A DNA stretch of 13,671 nucleotides from Actinomycetota bacterium (GTDB lineage: Bacteria; Actinomycetota; CADDZG01; WHSQ01), in contig JADDQX010000042.1 in assembly GCA_016781115.1 (NCBI GenBank), positions 1,848 through 15,518 on the forward strand, written 5' to 3'. The notes under the pieces are model-generated. The model had not been told where the DNA came from. It saw only the letters and a list, made by a program, of their open reading frames with translations, and searched no databases. The translations under genes and the position numbers were made by a program. Numbering within the stretch: position 1 is the first letter of the stretch; each line of letters begins with the position of its first letter. Shown piece by piece: positions 1-7,990 of this stretch.

Positions 1-3000
1 TGACCGGCGGGGCGGGCGTCGCCGCGAACGGGTCGCCTTCCGGGGCCGAAGCCCCGGCTCCGCCGGCCCGAGTAGCACCTCAACCCGCGGTGACCGAGGT
101 GCCGGAGGACGCGACGCCGCTCCGCGGTGTTGCCGCTCGGATCGCGGAGAACATGGAGGCTTCTCTCGGCATCCCCACCGCCACGTCGGTGCGGACCCTC
201 CCCGCCAAGCTCATCGAGGAGAACCGTCGTGTCATCAACCGGTGGTTGAGCGGCCATCGCGGCGGAAAGGTGTCCTTCACCCACATCATCGGGTGGGCGA
301 TCTTGAAGGGGCTGCAGGCGCGCCCCGCCATGAACGCGAGCTACGTCGACGTCGACGGAACCCCTCACGTGGTGCAGCACAAGCACGTCAACTTCGGGCT
401 CGCGGTGGACGTGGAGAAGTCCGACGGCAGCCGCGTCCTGTTGGTTCCGAACATCAAGAACGCCGACGAGCTCGATTTCGCAGAGTTCTTCTCCTGCTAT
501 GAGGAGCTCATCCGCAAGGTTCGCAACAACAAGCTCGCACCGGATGATTTCGCCGGTACCACCGTGACCCTGACGAACCCCGGTACCGTCGGCACGCGCC
601 TTTCCGTGCCGCGCCTCATGCCGCAGCAGGGGCTCATCGTCGGGACGGGCGCGATCGGGTACCCGCCTGAGTACGAAGGCGCGGACCCGCGCACGCTTGC
701 TCGGCTCGGAGTCGGCAAGGTGATGACCATCACGAGCACCTACGACCACCGCGTGATCCAAGGTGCCGAGTCCGGGCTCTTCCTCGCGCAGGTCCACGAC
801 CTGCTCGTCGGCGGAGAGCGCTTCTACGACGAGATCTTCGCTTCGTTGCGCGTGCCTTACGAGCCGGTCAGATGGAGCTCGGATCGGGCCGACGGCTCGA
901 GCCACGATGCCGAGCTCAAGAAGCAGTCGCGGGTTCAGCAACTCGTCAACATGTACCGGGTGCGGGGCCACCTCCTGGCCGACCTGAACCCGATCGCCTG
1001 GGAGGTCCTGTCGCACCCAGAGCTCGACATGTCTCATTACGGGCTGAGCGTGTGGGATCTAGACCGGGAGTTCCTCACCGACGATCTTCCCGGCTCCCAG
1101 CGCCAAACGCTTCGTCAGATACTCGACACCTTGCGCGACGCCTATAGCCGCACGATCGGCGTCGAGTACATGCACATCTCCGACCCCGATCAGAAGCGGT
1201 GGATCCAGGAACGGGTCGAGCAGGGTCACGAAGACCTCACCGTCGAAGACAAGAAGCACATCCTCGGCCGGTTGAACGCAGCGGAGGGTTTCGAGCGCTT
1301 CCTGCACGCGAAGTACACCGGCCACAAGCGGTTCTCTCTCGAGGGGGCCGAGAGCTTGATCCCCATGCTCGACACCTTGCTCGAGACGACCGCGGATGAC
1401 GGGGTGGTCGAGGTCGTGATGGGGATGTCGCACCGAGGCCGCTTGAACGTCCTCGCGAACGTCGTGGGGAAGCCACTGGCCGAGATCTTCAAAGAGTTCG
1501 AGGGTGACCTCGATCCCGACACCGTGCAGGGATCCGGCGACGTGAAGTACCACCTCGGCATCACCGGACGGTTCACGTCGCGCGCCGGCAACGACCTGGC
1601 GGTCGTCCTGGCCTCGAACCCGTCCCACCTAGAGGCAGTGGATCCGGTGGTCGAGGGCATGGCGCGCGCGAAGCAGGACCTGCTCGGCGAGGACGCGACC
1701 GACCGGGTCCTGCCGGTGCTTCTCCACGGGGACGCCGCGTTCGCCGGTCAAGGCGTCGTCGCCGAGACGCTCAACATGTCGAGGCTGCAGGGATACCGGA
1801 CCGGCGGCACGATCCACGTCGTCGTGAACAACCTGATCGGCTTTACCACCGCGCCGCAATCGGGCCGCTCGACGCTGTACGCGACCGATATCGCAAAGAT
1901 GATCCAGGCGCCGATCCTGCACGTCAACGGCGACGATCCGGAAGCCTGTGTCCGTGTCATGAAGCTCGCGTTCGCGTACCGCCGGGCGTTCAAGCGCGAC
2001 ATCGTCATCGACCTCATGTGCTACCGCCGCTATGGGCACAACGAAGCCGACGAACCCGCGTTCACGCAGCCCTTGATGTACGCCCAGATCGACCAGCGTC
2101 GCTCGGTCCGCAAGCTCTACACGGAGTACCTGTTGAATCGCGGCGAGCTGACGATCGAAGAGGCGGAGAGCTCGCTCGAGAACTTCCGCGCCGTCATGCA
2201 GACGGCATTCGAGGACACCAAGGGCGCAGACAGGAGCGATGACATCCGCGCCGCCCGCCCACCGGCGCCCCTCGGCGTGGTTCCGGCCATCAAGACCGGA
2301 GTCGAGCGGGATCGCTTGCAGTACGTCCACGAGGTAGCGAACGGCTTCCCGCCGGGCTTCAACCCACACCCGAAGCTGCAACGCCAGATCGCGAAGCGCG
2401 TGGACATGCTGGAGCGCGACGCGATCGACTGGCCCGCCGGCGAGGCGTTGGCTTTCGGGTCGTTGCTCCTGGAGGGCTTCAGCGTTCGACTCTCCGGCCA
2501 GGACTCTCGTCGAGGGACCTTCAGCCAGCGCCACGCGGTCTTGATCGACCACGAGACGGGTGAGGAATACCAGCCCCTGTGCAACCTGGGCCAAGGCCAA
2601 GCGCCTTTCCGCATCTTCGACAGCCTTCTCTCGGAGTTCGCCGCGATGGGCTTCGAATACGGCTACTCCGTCGCGAACGGCGACGCGCTGGTCTGCTGGG
2701 AGGCGCAGTTCGGAGACTTCGTGAACGAGGCGCAGGTCGTCGTGGACCAGTTCGTGGCGGCCGGCGAGGACAAGTGGGATCAAGAGAGCGGACTCGTGCT
2801 GCTACTCCCGCACGGGTATGAGGGGCAGGGCCCGGAGCATTCCAGCGCACGGCTCGAGCGCTTCCTGACGCTGTGCGCGGAGGACAACATGCAGGTCGTT
2901 CAGCCGACGACGCCGGCGCAGTACTTCCACGTTCTACGCCGCCAGCTCCACCGCACCGTGCGGAAACCGCTGGTCGTCATGACGCCCAAGTCTCTGCTCC

Positions 3001-3452
3001 GGCTGCCGGACGCGCGCAGCAAGACCCAAGAGTTCGTCTCCGGGTACTTCCGCGAGACGCTGGATGACATCCAGGTGCAAGATCCCCAAGCCGTCAAGCG
3101 GATCCTCTTGTGCACCGGCAAGGTCGCGTACCTCCTGGCAGGCGCGCGGAACGAACGCGAGGCACCCGCTGCCGTTGTGCGGGTCGAGCAGCTTTACCCC
3201 TTCCCGAAGGAGCAGCTAACCGAGATCTTCGTCCGTTACCCGAACGCGACGGAGGTGCGGTGGGTGCAGGAAGAGCCCGAGAACATGGGCGCGTGGACCT
3301 TCGTACACCATCGCCTCCGGGACGGCCTCGACAAACGCCTCACGCTGAAGGTGGCCGCTCGCGCGGAGAGCGCCAGCCCGGCAACGGGAAGCAACCGCGT
3401 TCACGAGCAGGAAACGCAAGAGCTGTTGGACAAGGCTCTGGAGAACCTGTAG
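1..3452 (+). CDS. kgd: Multifunctional 2-oxoglutarate dehydrogenase E1 / dihydrolipoamide succinyltransferase (Kgd/OdhA type), 5' partial
   Basis: This is the actinobacterial fusion enzyme of the TCA cycle. The E1 part decarboxylates 2-oxoglutarate with thiamine diphosphate, and the E2-like part transfers the succinyl group to CoA. The frame is open to the left edge, so the GTG at 90 is internal. About 1149 residues are present, against roughly 1230 in the mycobacterial protein (from memory), so some 80 N-terminal residues are missing. In order: an Ala/Pro-rich linker (about 3-110); an E2 catalytic domain (about 111-860) with the active-site motif DHRVIQG, His codon at 747; E1 with GMSHRGRLNVLANVVGKP near 1420-1470; HGDAAFAGQG from 1725 and Asn-Asn at 1827-1832 for the cofactor and metal; then the transketolase-like and C-terminal domains (RLSGQDSRRGTFSQRH, LLPHGYEGQGPEHSSARLER). 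No lipoyl domain is visible, as in Kgd. In relatives, FHA proteins GarA/OdhI inhibit this enzyme; nothing here tests that. It ends 6 bp before a convergent gene. Confidence 0.96.
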   Translation, partial: TGGAGVAANGSPSGAEAPAPPARVAPQPAVTEVPEDATPLRGVAARIAENMEASLGIPTATSVRTLPAKLIEENRRVINRWLSGHRGGKVSFTHIIGWAILKGLQARPAMNASYVDVDGTPHVVQHKHVNFGLAVDVEKSDGSRVLLVPNIKNADELDFAEFFSCYEELIRKVRNNKLAPDDFAGTTVTLTNPGTVGTRLSVPRLMPQQGLIVGTGAIGYPPEYEGADPRTLARLGVGKVMTITSTYDHRVIQGAESGLFLAQVHDLLVGGERFYDEIFASLRVPYEPVRWSSDRADGSSHDAELKKQSRVQQLVNMYRVRGHLLADLNPIAWEVLSHPELDMSHYGLSVWDLDREFLTDDLPGSQRQTLRQILDTLRDAYSRTIGVEYMHISDPDQKRWIQERVEQGHEDLTVEDKKHILGRLNAAEGFERFLHAKYTGHKRFSLEGAESLIPMLDTLLETTADDGVVEVVMGMSHRGRLNVLANVVGKPLAEIFKEFEGDLDPDTVQGSGDVKYHLGITGRFTSRAGNDLAVVLASNPSHLEAVDPVVEGMARAKQDLLGEDATDRVLPVLLHGDAAFAGQGVVAETLNMSRLQGYRTGGTIHVVVNNLIGFTTAPQSGRSTLYATDIAKMIQAPILHVNGDDPEACVRVMKLAFAYRRAFKRDIVIDLMCYRRYGHNEADEPAFTQPLMYAQIDQRRSVRKLYTEYLLNRGELTIEEAESSLENFRAVMQTAFEDTKGADRSDDIRAARPPAPLGVVPAIKTGVERDRLQYVHEVANGFPPGFNPHPKLQRQIAKRVDMLERDAIDWPAGEALAFGSLLLEGFSVRLSGQDSRRGTFSQRHAVLIDHETGEEYQPLCNLGQGQAPFRIFDSLLSEFAAMGFEYGYSVANGDALVCWEAQFGDFVNEAQVVVDQFVAAGEDKWDQESGLVLLLPHGYEGQGPEHSSARLERFLTLCAEDNMQVVQPTTPAQYFHVLRRQLHRTVRKPLVVMTPKSLLRLPDARSKTQEFVSGYFRETLDDIQVQDPQAVKRILLCTGKVAYLLAGARNEREAPAAVVRVEQLYPFPKEQLTEIFVRYPNATEVRWVQEEPENMGAWTFVHHRLRDGLDKRLTLKVAARAESASPATGSNRVHEQETQELLDKALENL

Positions 3453-3462
3453 CGGTCGCTAC
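3449..3462. repeat. 14-bp perfect inverted repeat spanning both stop codons of a convergent gene pair
   Basis: GTAGCG and CGCTAC flank a 2-base centre, or form a 5-bp stem with a 4-base loop. The dyad holds the TAG stop of the 2-oxoglutarate dehydrogenase gene (3450-3452) and, on the other strand, the TAG stop of the epimerase gene (3461-3459). There is no T-tract on either side. It could be a weak bidirectional transcription end signal, or it could be chance. Confidence 0.35.
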
Positions 3463-4502
3463 GTCCGCACGCGCTTCGAGAGCAATCCCCGTTCACGGGC
3501 GCCCTGGATCGTCTGGGCGAGCGTGTCGAACGCGTCGTGTTCCGGCTCCCATCCCAGGTTCATCCGGGCCTTCTTCGTGTCCATCAGCACCGGCACGCTG
3601 ATAGCGCTGATCCAGGAGGCTCTCGTTGGCAGCAGCGGGATGCGCGAGACGATGCGAGCCGTGAGGTCGACGGCGAGCTCGGGGATCGGCATGGCGTACC
3701 AACCCAGCGCGTGGGCGAGGTCCGACAGGGTGATCTCGCCGTCTGCTGCCAGGTTGTAGGTCCCCGGCACGCGGCCCCCCCGGATGGCGCTCACCAGCGC
3801 CTGCGCCACATCGTCCTCGTGGACCAGCTGGAACGGGACGCCGGGGTCGGGGATCACGGGGCGCAGGAGCGGGATCGTTCCCATGAGCGTTCGAACCGGA
3901 TCCGGCAGCTTCTCACCGAGCTGCACGTAAGGGATGTTCTCGATCAACTCGGTGGCCGTCGGGCCCGCGACGATGCACGGCCGGAAGACGAACAGTTCCG
4001 TCTCGTTGGATATCGCCGCCATCTCACGCAGCGTTCTCTCTAACTGGGCCTTCTGTGAGGAGTAGTAGTGGCCTTCGGACCCGCGGGCTGGAACGTCTTC
4101 ATCGAGAAGATCGGGGTTGTCCTCATGGAATCCGTAGGCAGCTACCGACGAGGTGTAGACGAGCCGCTCCACCTTCTGATCGAGCGCCGCCTGGAACACG
4201 TTGCGCGACCCCGCGAGGTTCACTCGTGCCGTCTCCTCTTGCGAGCCGAAGATCAAGAACGCGAGATGAACCACCACATCGGCGCCCACAACCAGACCCC
4301 GCACCGACGCTTCGTCTAGCACGTCGCCTTGCCGGTACTCGACCTTGGTCAGTCCGGCCGACAGCGGATCGAAAGGCCGCCGTGCCATACCGACCACCCG
4401 TTCCACAGAAGGTTCACGTTGCAGCGCGCGCAGCAACGCTTTGCCGATAGCTCCCGTCGGACCCGTGACCGCGACGGTGAGTTTCTTCTTCGCCTGGGCC
4501 AT
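3459..4502 (-). CDS. NAD(P)-dependent epimerase/dehydratase, extended short-chain dehydrogenase (SDR) family
   Basis: A 347-aa soluble Rossmann-fold enzyme. Directly visible are the dinucleotide-binding motif VTGPTGAIG (G14xxG17xxG20), an acidic pair after strand 3 (GDVLDE, about 59-64), VVHLA (77-81), the TSSVAAYG active-site strand (117-124) and the catalytic Y147xxxK151. Together these match the extended SDR (NAD-dependent epimerase) family. The substrate cannot be told from sequence; members act on nucleotide sugars, steroids or other hydroxy/keto compounds. The start is placed at the ATG at 4502, not the GTG at 4529: the N-terminus AKKKLTVAVTG begins the fold properly, and a -10 hexamer TACGCT lies exactly six bases before this ATG. 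It is convergent with the 2-oxoglutarate dehydrogenase gene and divergent from the channel-like gene. Confidence 0.88.
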   Translation of the reverse strand: MAQAKKKLTVAVTGPTGAIGKALLRALQREPSVERVVGMARRPFDPLSAGLTKVEYRQGDVLDEASVRGLVVGADVVVHLAFLIFGSQEETARVNLAGSRNVFQAALDQKVERLVYTSSVAAYGFHEDNPDLLDEDVPARGSEGHYYSSQKAQLERTLREMAAISNETELFVFRPCIVAGPTATELIENIPYVQLGEKLPDPVRTLMGTIPLLRPVIPDPGVPFQLVHEDDVAQALVSAIRGGRVPGTYNLAADGEITLSDLAHALGWYAMPIPELAVDLTARIVSRIPLLPTRASWISAISVPVLMDTKKARMNLGWEPEHDAFDTLAQTIQGARERGLLSKRVRT

Positions 4503-4514
4503 CGCGCGAGCGTA
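4500..4514 (-). promoter_or_regulatory. Probable leaderless promoter of the epimerase gene
   Basis: On the minus strand the sequence reads TACGCT (4514-4509), six bases, then ATG (4502-4500). A -10 box at this distance places the transcription start on the A of the start codon. There is no purine-rich Shine-Dalgarno site before the ATG and no clear -35 box. Six other starts in this window share the same arrangement. Confidence 0.6.
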
Positions 4515-4566
4515 GCGGTGCCGGCGCACCCGGGTCCGGGTCAGGCCGCCGAGCGATCTGCGCCTC

Positions 4567-4581
4567 TAGGATTCGGTGATG
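4567..4581 (+). promoter_or_regulatory. Probable leaderless promoter of the channel-like gene
   Basis: TAGGAT (4567-4572) is followed by six bases and then ATG at 4579. This favours the ATG over the GTG at 4576 that directly precedes it. With the divergent epimerase promoter, the two predicted transcription starts are only 76 bp apart, so regulation could be shared. Confidence 0.6.
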
Positions 4582-5733
4582 ACCGGCCGCGACGTGTCCG
4601 AGGTGATCTCGTTCGTTCTCGGGCTCGCGGTCGTGCTCGGCACCGCCGGCAGTTTGATCAGAACACTCGTGGTTCCGCGGGCGCTCTCGTCGCGGCTGTC
4701 GGTCTTCGTGACACGGCGGCTGGTTTACGCGAACGTCGTGAGGTTGTCGCACCGTTTCGAGCCCTACGAGGTCAAGGACAAGATCCTGGCTTTCGGTGCC
4801 CCGGCCGGATTGCTCGCGCTGCTGGTTACCTGGTTGCTCTTCTTCTTCGTGGGTTTCGCGCTGATCCTGTGGCCGCTCACCGGCACGACGTTCGGCGAGG
4901 CGCTGAGGGAGAGCGGATCGTCGATGTTGACGCTTGGTTTTGCGGGCCAACATCGCGCGGGACCGACGATCGTCTACTTCATCGCGGCTGCGACCGGCTT
5001 GATCGTCGTTGCGTTGCAGATCGGTTATCTCCCGACGCTGTACCAGGCCTTCAACAAGCGCGAGACGCTGGTCACCATGCTCCAGAGCCGTGCCGGGGCG
5101 CCGGCGTGGGGACCGGAGATCCTGGGCCGCGCCCACATGGTGGGGCTGACCGAGGAGCTGCGTTCCCTGTTCTCGGAATGGGAGCGGTGGACGGCCGAGG
5201 TGATGGAGAGCCACACCACATACACCGTGCTGATCTGGTTCCGCTCTCCGCATCCGCTCAGATCGTGGGTCCTCGCGTTGCTCGCGGTGCTGGATTCGGC
5301 GGCGTTGTACCTCGCGCTTGCTCCCAGTTCGGCCCCGGGTGAAGCGAGGCTGTGCCTCCGGATGGGATTCACGTGCCTGCGGAACATCGCCGATGTCTTG
5401 CACATCCCGTACGACCCCGATCCTTTCCCCGATGACCCGACCGACCTCACGTACGAGCAGTTCAAAGGCGGCGTCAACCGGCTGGAGGAGATCGGATTCC
5501 CGATGGAGCGGACGCCGGAAGAGGCCTGGCCGCACTTCCGAGGCTGGCGCATCAACTATGAACGCATCGCTTACGCTCTCGCCGACGCGGTCGTCGCCCC
5601 TCCCGGCCCGTGGTCCGGCCCTCGGAACCATCTGCCCGGGGTGACCATCGTGCCGCAGCGACCTCCCAACAGGAGCCCCGACGACCGGCAAGAGGACCGA
5701 CCAAAAGCCGCGCGGTTCGGCTGGCACGCCTAG
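4579..5733 (+). CDS. Membrane protein with potassium-channel-like pore-loop region
   Basis: A 384-aa protein. Its first 150 residues contain hydrophobic segments at about 8-30, 70-98 and 129-151. Between the last two lies GSSMLTLGFAG (about 113-123), which resembles the pore helix and selectivity filter (consensus T-x-G-Y/F-G) of two-TM ion channels (Pfam Ion_trans_2 type). Here the filter reads TLGFAG, so the final GYGD/GFGD is not intact. After the last pore-domain helix comes a long, mostly cytoplasmic region with IGYLPTLYQAFNKRE, an amphipathic helix (LTEELRSLFSEWERW), possibly another hydrophobic stretch near 230-250, and a charged Arg/Pro-rich tail. I infer a channel or channel-derived sensor in the inner membrane. 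Ion selectivity is uncertain, and a non-conducting membrane protein is possible. The ATG at 4579 is preferred because of the leaderless promoter. Confidence 0.6.
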   Translation: MTGRDVSEVISFVLGLAVVLGTAGSLIRTLVVPRALSSRLSVFVTRRLVYANVVRLSHRFEPYEVKDKILAFGAPAGLLALLVTWLLFFFVGFALILWPLTGTTFGEALRESGSSMLTLGFAGQHRAGPTIVYFIAAATGLIVVALQIGYLPTLYQAFNKRETLVTMLQSRAGAPAWGPEILGRAHMVGLTEELRSLFSEWERWTAEVMESHTTYTVLIWFRSPHPLRSWVLALLAVLDSAALYLALAPSSAPGEARLCLRMGFTCLRNIADVLHIPYDPDPFPDDPTDLTYEQFKGGVNRLEEIGFPMERTPEEAWPHFRGWRINYERIAYALADAVVAPPGPWSGPRNHLPGVTIVPQRPPNRSPDDRQEDRPKAARFGWHA

Positions 5734-5746
5734 CTGCACGTCCTCT

Positions 5747-5761
5747 TAGTCTCGTGATGTG
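5747..5761 (+). promoter_or_regulatory. Probable leaderless promoter for the block starting at 5759
   Basis: TAGTCT (5747-5752), six bases, then the GTG start codon at 5759. There is no Shine-Dalgarno site, and no convincing -35 box at 16-18 bp upstream. The placement puts transcription start on the G of GTG. The preceding gene ends at 5733, leaving a 25-bp gap. Confidence 0.58.
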
Positions 5762-6502
5762 GCGATAGATCCCGAGCTCGCGCTGGAGCATGTTCTCGAG
5801 CGGGGCGATGAGTGGCAGTCCTGGCGCGCCCTTCGGCTCGGCGGAGACGCTCCGGCCGATGTGCCGCCGGTTCCGGCACAGGAAAGCGACGGAGGCTTCA
5901 TCGGTCCCACCGGCCACCGCTCACCCGGTGCGACCGGCGAGGCACTGTGTCATCTCGCGATCCTGGGCCTGGCGAAGTCGAGCGCAGCGAGCATCGCCGC
6001 CGACTGGTTGCAGGAGGCGCGCACCCCGGCGGAGGCGTGGCTCGATTCACCGGACGACGTCCCGGGTCACCTGGACAACCCGGCGGCAGGTCGGGTGTGG
6101 GCGACCGCGTCCGCCACCTGCGGGTTGCTCGCCGTAGCCCGCGACCCCGGGCACCGACCGTTCGATCTGCTCCGGGGCGAAGCAGACCTGCAGGGGCGCT
6201 TCACCGGAGGTGCCTACCCCACCTTCGCCGCGGCAGGCGTGTACTGGCTGCAAGATGGGCCGAAGACCGAGATGGCGGAGTGGGCGCTGCGGTGGGCGCG
6301 CGAGAACAACGAGGAGTGGTGGGAGCCGTGGGAGCTTGCGACCGCCCTTACCTTCTGGGGGGCCGCCCGGATCCCTCCCGAGCATCAGAGCGTCGAGTTG
6401 TTCATCGACGATCTGAAGGAGCGGACTCCCGCGGAGGGCTTCACCGACGACTTCGGGCTCACCCTGCGCGTCTTGGAGCTGATGGCTCACTTCGAGGACT
6501 AG
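5759..6502 (+). CDS. Hypothetical protein, probable alpha/alpha-toroid (prenyltransferase/squalene-cyclase-like) fold
   Basis: A 247-aa soluble protein without signal peptide or membrane segment. I do not recognise a named family. It has three spaced Gly-aromatic elements, each followed by a helix-rich stretch: DGGFIGPTG then TGEALCHLAILGL (44-71), GRFTGGAYPTFAAAGVYWL (146-164) and EGFTDDFGLTLRVLELM (226-242). This spacing resembles the repeats of alpha/alpha-barrel proteins such as the prenyltransferase beta subunit and squalene-hopene cyclase. The DxDD motif of cyclases is not seen, so cyclase activity is unlikely. It is rich in Trp (EEWWEPWELATALTFW). It begins with GTG under a leaderless promoter and is followed after 18 bp by a DNA glycosylase gene, so co-transcription is likely. 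The fold call is inference; the function is unknown. Confidence 0.7.
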   Translation: MAIDPELALEHVLERGDEWQSWRALRLGGDAPADVPPVPAQESDGGFIGPTGHRSPGATGEALCHLAILGLAKSSAASIAADWLQEARTPAEAWLDSPDDVPGHLDNPAAGRVWATASATCGLLAVARDPGHRPFDLLRGEADLQGRFTGGAYPTFAAAGVYWLQDGPKTEMAEWALRWARENNEEWWEPWELATALTFWGAARIPPEHQSVELFIDDLKERTPAEGFTDDFGLTLRVLELMAHFED

Positions 6503-6520
6503 GCGATCAGCGGGATCAGG

Positions 6521-7432
6521 TTGGCGCTGGTCGGCGCGGGCGGTGAGCCCGTCGACCTGGCACGCACGCTGACGTCGCACGGTCTCGCGGCCCTGCCTCC
6601 CTTGGAGCCGATCGCGGGCGAGACGGCGGTCAGGATCACGCTCCCGCTGCGGAGCGGCCGGGCGCGTACGGTCGAGCTACGTGAGACGGAACCAGGCTTC
6701 GTCTCGGTCACCGTCCTGGGGCGGGCACCCTCGGCCGCTGCGCTCATCGAGCTGGAAGCGCTGGTACGTCGGATCCTGGGGCTGGACCAGGACCTCTCGG
6801 ACTTCTACGACATGGCGCGGTCCGATCCAGACCTCGATTGGGTGGTCGCAGGAGCGGGTCGGATGCTGCGCAGCGCGACCGTCTTCGAAGACGTCGTGAA
6901 GACGATCTGCACGACGAACTGCGCGTGGTCGGCGACGACTCGGATGGTGAGTGCGTTGGTCGAGCACCTCGGCCCCCGTGCTCCCGGAGCCCCTAGAACC
7001 GGGTGGCGTGGCCGAGCTTTCCCCGGCCCCGAAGCGATGGCGGCCGCCGGAGAGGAGTTCTACCGCGACGTGGTGCGGGCCGGCTACAGGGGCCGGTACT
7101 TCATCGCACTGGCGGAGTCGGTCGCAGAGGGAAAGGTGGATCTAGAGGCGTGGGCCACGACGTCCCCGGCGGATCTCAGTGACGACGAGGTCGCCTCGCA
7201 GCTGCAACTCCTGCCCGGCGTCGGCCCCTATGCAGCCGCGCACATCATGATGATGTTGGGGCGACACTCGCGCCTCATCTTGGACTCGTGGACGCGACCG
7301 ACATACGCGCGCCTGGCGGGGAGACGCGTTGTGAAGGACTCGGCGATCGAGAACCGGTTCAAGAGGTATGGGCACTATGCGGGCCTCGCCTTCTGGCTGT
7401 TCTTGACCGAGCCCTGGGTGGAGTCGAGTTAG
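6521..7432 (+). CDS. HhH-GPD superfamily DNA glycosylase (AlkA/3-methyladenine glycosylase-like)
   Basis: A 303-aa protein of the helix-hairpin-helix base-excision repair superfamily, expected to remove damaged bases from DNA. Visible are an N-terminal beta-rich part (about 1-75), then ILGLDQDLSDFYDMARSDP (about 84-102, typical of AlkA-like members), the alpha-helical core, the hairpin LLPGVGPYAAAHIM (230-243) and the catalytic-type Asp in LILDSW (D255, codon 7283). The Lys used by bifunctional OGG/EndoIII enzymes in the hairpin is replaced (GVGPYA), so a monofunctional glycosylase is expected. There is no C-terminal four-cysteine Fe-S cluster. The only plausible start is TTG at 6521, since the frame is closed by the upstream stop at 6500-6502. 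The substrate range is unknown. It sits inside the five-gene block. Confidence 0.85.
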   Translation: MALVGAGGEPVDLARTLTSHGLAALPPLEPIAGETAVRITLPLRSGRARTVELRETEPGFVSVTVLGRAPSAAALIELEALVRRILGLDQDLSDFYDMARSDPDLDWVVAGAGRMLRSATVFEDVVKTICTTNCAWSATTRMVSALVEHLGPRAPGAPRTGWRGRAFPGPEAMAAAGEEFYRDVVRAGYRGRYFIALAESVAEGKVDLEAWATTSPADLSDDEVASQLQLLPGVGPYAAAHIMMMLGRHSRLILDSWTRPTYARLAGRRVVKDSAIENRFKRYGHYAGLAFWLFLTEPWVESS

Positions 7433-7435
7433 ATG

Positions 7436-7449
7436 CCCGCCGCGGCGGG
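7436..7449. repeat. 14-bp perfect GC palindrome
   Basis: CCCGCCGCGGCGGG lies just after the glycosylase stop codon. As RNA it could form a 5-bp stem with a 4-base loop. No T-tract follows, so it is a poor intrinsic terminator. It may be compositional chance in GC-rich DNA. Confidence 0.3.
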
Positions 7450-7471
7450 TAGGTACGGGCAAAGGTCAGCC

Positions 7472-7477
7472 GGAGGT
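7472..7477 (+). promoter_or_regulatory. Shine-Dalgarno site deciding the TTG start at 7482
   Basis: GGAGGT, four bases before TTG. It is one of the best ribosome-binding sites in the window and the reason for accepting the weak start codon. It contrasts with the leaderless genes around it. Confidence 0.65.
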
Positions 7478-7481
7478 CACC

Positions 7482-7829
7482 TTGCAGCTGTCGCTCTCTC
7501 CTCAGAAGGTTCAGGTGTTGCGTGCCGACGCCGAGGATGCCGAGATCGAACACATCATCGGATCGCCGTCGGTCGAGATCGACGTGGATCGGCGCGCGGT
7601 GAAGGTGACCGCCCCCGATGAAGTGGAGGAGGCGTCCATCCAGGGAGATCTCATCGCGAGCGCGCGCGGCGTGAAGATCACCTGCAACTCCGACGGTGAC
7701 GAACGCCGGAGCCTCCACCTGACCTTCGCCCGGCCCGAGGAGCTCGACGCGGCGGTCGCGAAGCTGGAGCAGGGCGGTCTCGCCGTCGTCAGGTCGGGCG
7801 ACGATCCCGACTACCGCAGGGGTGCCTAG
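7482..7829 (+). CDS. Conserved-looking hypothetical protein, 115 aa
   Basis: I do not recognise this family. The start is a TTG at 7482, chosen because a strong Shine-Dalgarno sequence GGAGGT (7472-7477) sits four bases upstream. The protein is soluble, without signal peptide, acidic in the middle and mixed alpha/beta. It has a strand-like opening (LQLSLSPQKVQVL), an acidic helix (DAEDAEIEHII), alternating strand-like stretches (VEIDVDRRAVKVTAP, LIASARGVKITCNS) and a helix (PEELDAAVAKLEQGGLAVV). Third-codon positions are GC-rich as in neighbouring genes, which supports coding. It lies 49 bp after the glycosylase gene and 2 bp before the next small ORF. It is a DNA-repair neighbour by position only. 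Confidence 0.7.
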   Translation: MQLSLSPQKVQVLRADAEDAEIEHIIGSPSVEIDVDRRAVKVTAPDEVEEASIQGDLIASARGVKITCNSDGDERRSLHLTFARPEELDAAVAKLEQGGLAVVRSGDDPDYRRGA

Positions 7830-7831
7830 AG

Positions 7832-7990
7832 GTGGAGGACCAGGCTCGGGACCCGGAAGACGACCGCCTGCAGAACCCCGTGGTTCACCAGGGTGACGAG
7901 CCGGACGGCCTCGACACGAACGAACGCGCGGACGAGAGCGCGACGATCCACCAGCCTTCGGGAGAGCCTGTGGAGGAGCCCGAGGGATAG
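7832..7990 (+). CDS. Small acidic, probably disordered protein, 52 aa
   Basis: This short ORF starts with GTG two bases after the preceding stop and ends in TAG at 7988-7990. The product begins VEDQARDPEDDRLQ and ends SGEPVEEPEG. It is strongly acidic, rich in Glu, Asp, Pro and Gln, with no hydrophobic core, so it is probably unstructured. Support for coding: close coupling to the upstream gene, an AGGGG purine run 9 bases before the start (7818-7822), and an open frame filling the space between two genes. Its stop codon is also the first half of the -10 box of the next gene. Function unknown; non-coding spacer remains possible. Confidence 0.5.
   Translation: MEDQARDPEDDRLQNPVVHQGDEPDGLDTNERADESATIHQPSGEPVEEPEG

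Noticed and set aside
90..92. GTG at 90 as the start of the 2-oxoglutarate dehydrogenase gene
   Set aside because: The same frame is open to the window edge and encodes the Ala/Pro linker known in Kgd homologues, so the gene begins outside the window.
1629..2783. Long minus-strand open frame (384 aa) inside the 2-oxoglutarate dehydrogenase gene
   Set aside because: It is antisense to clearly conserved coding sequence, and its Arg/Val/Glu-rich product has no recognisable domain. High GC makes such shadow frames common.
4414..5739. Long minus-strand open frame (441 aa) opposite the channel-like gene
   Set aside because: The product is Arg/Gln/Glu-rich with no hydrophobic pattern or domain, while the plus strand has clear membrane segments and a well-placed start.
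5759..6502. True squalene-hopene or terpene cyclase
   Set aside because: Too short (247 aa) and without the DxDD acid motif; only a fold resemblance remains.
6521..7432. Bifunctional Nth/MutY-type glycosylase with an Fe-S cluster
   Set aside because: No four-cysteine C-terminal cluster, and no Lys at the hairpin position (GVGPYA).
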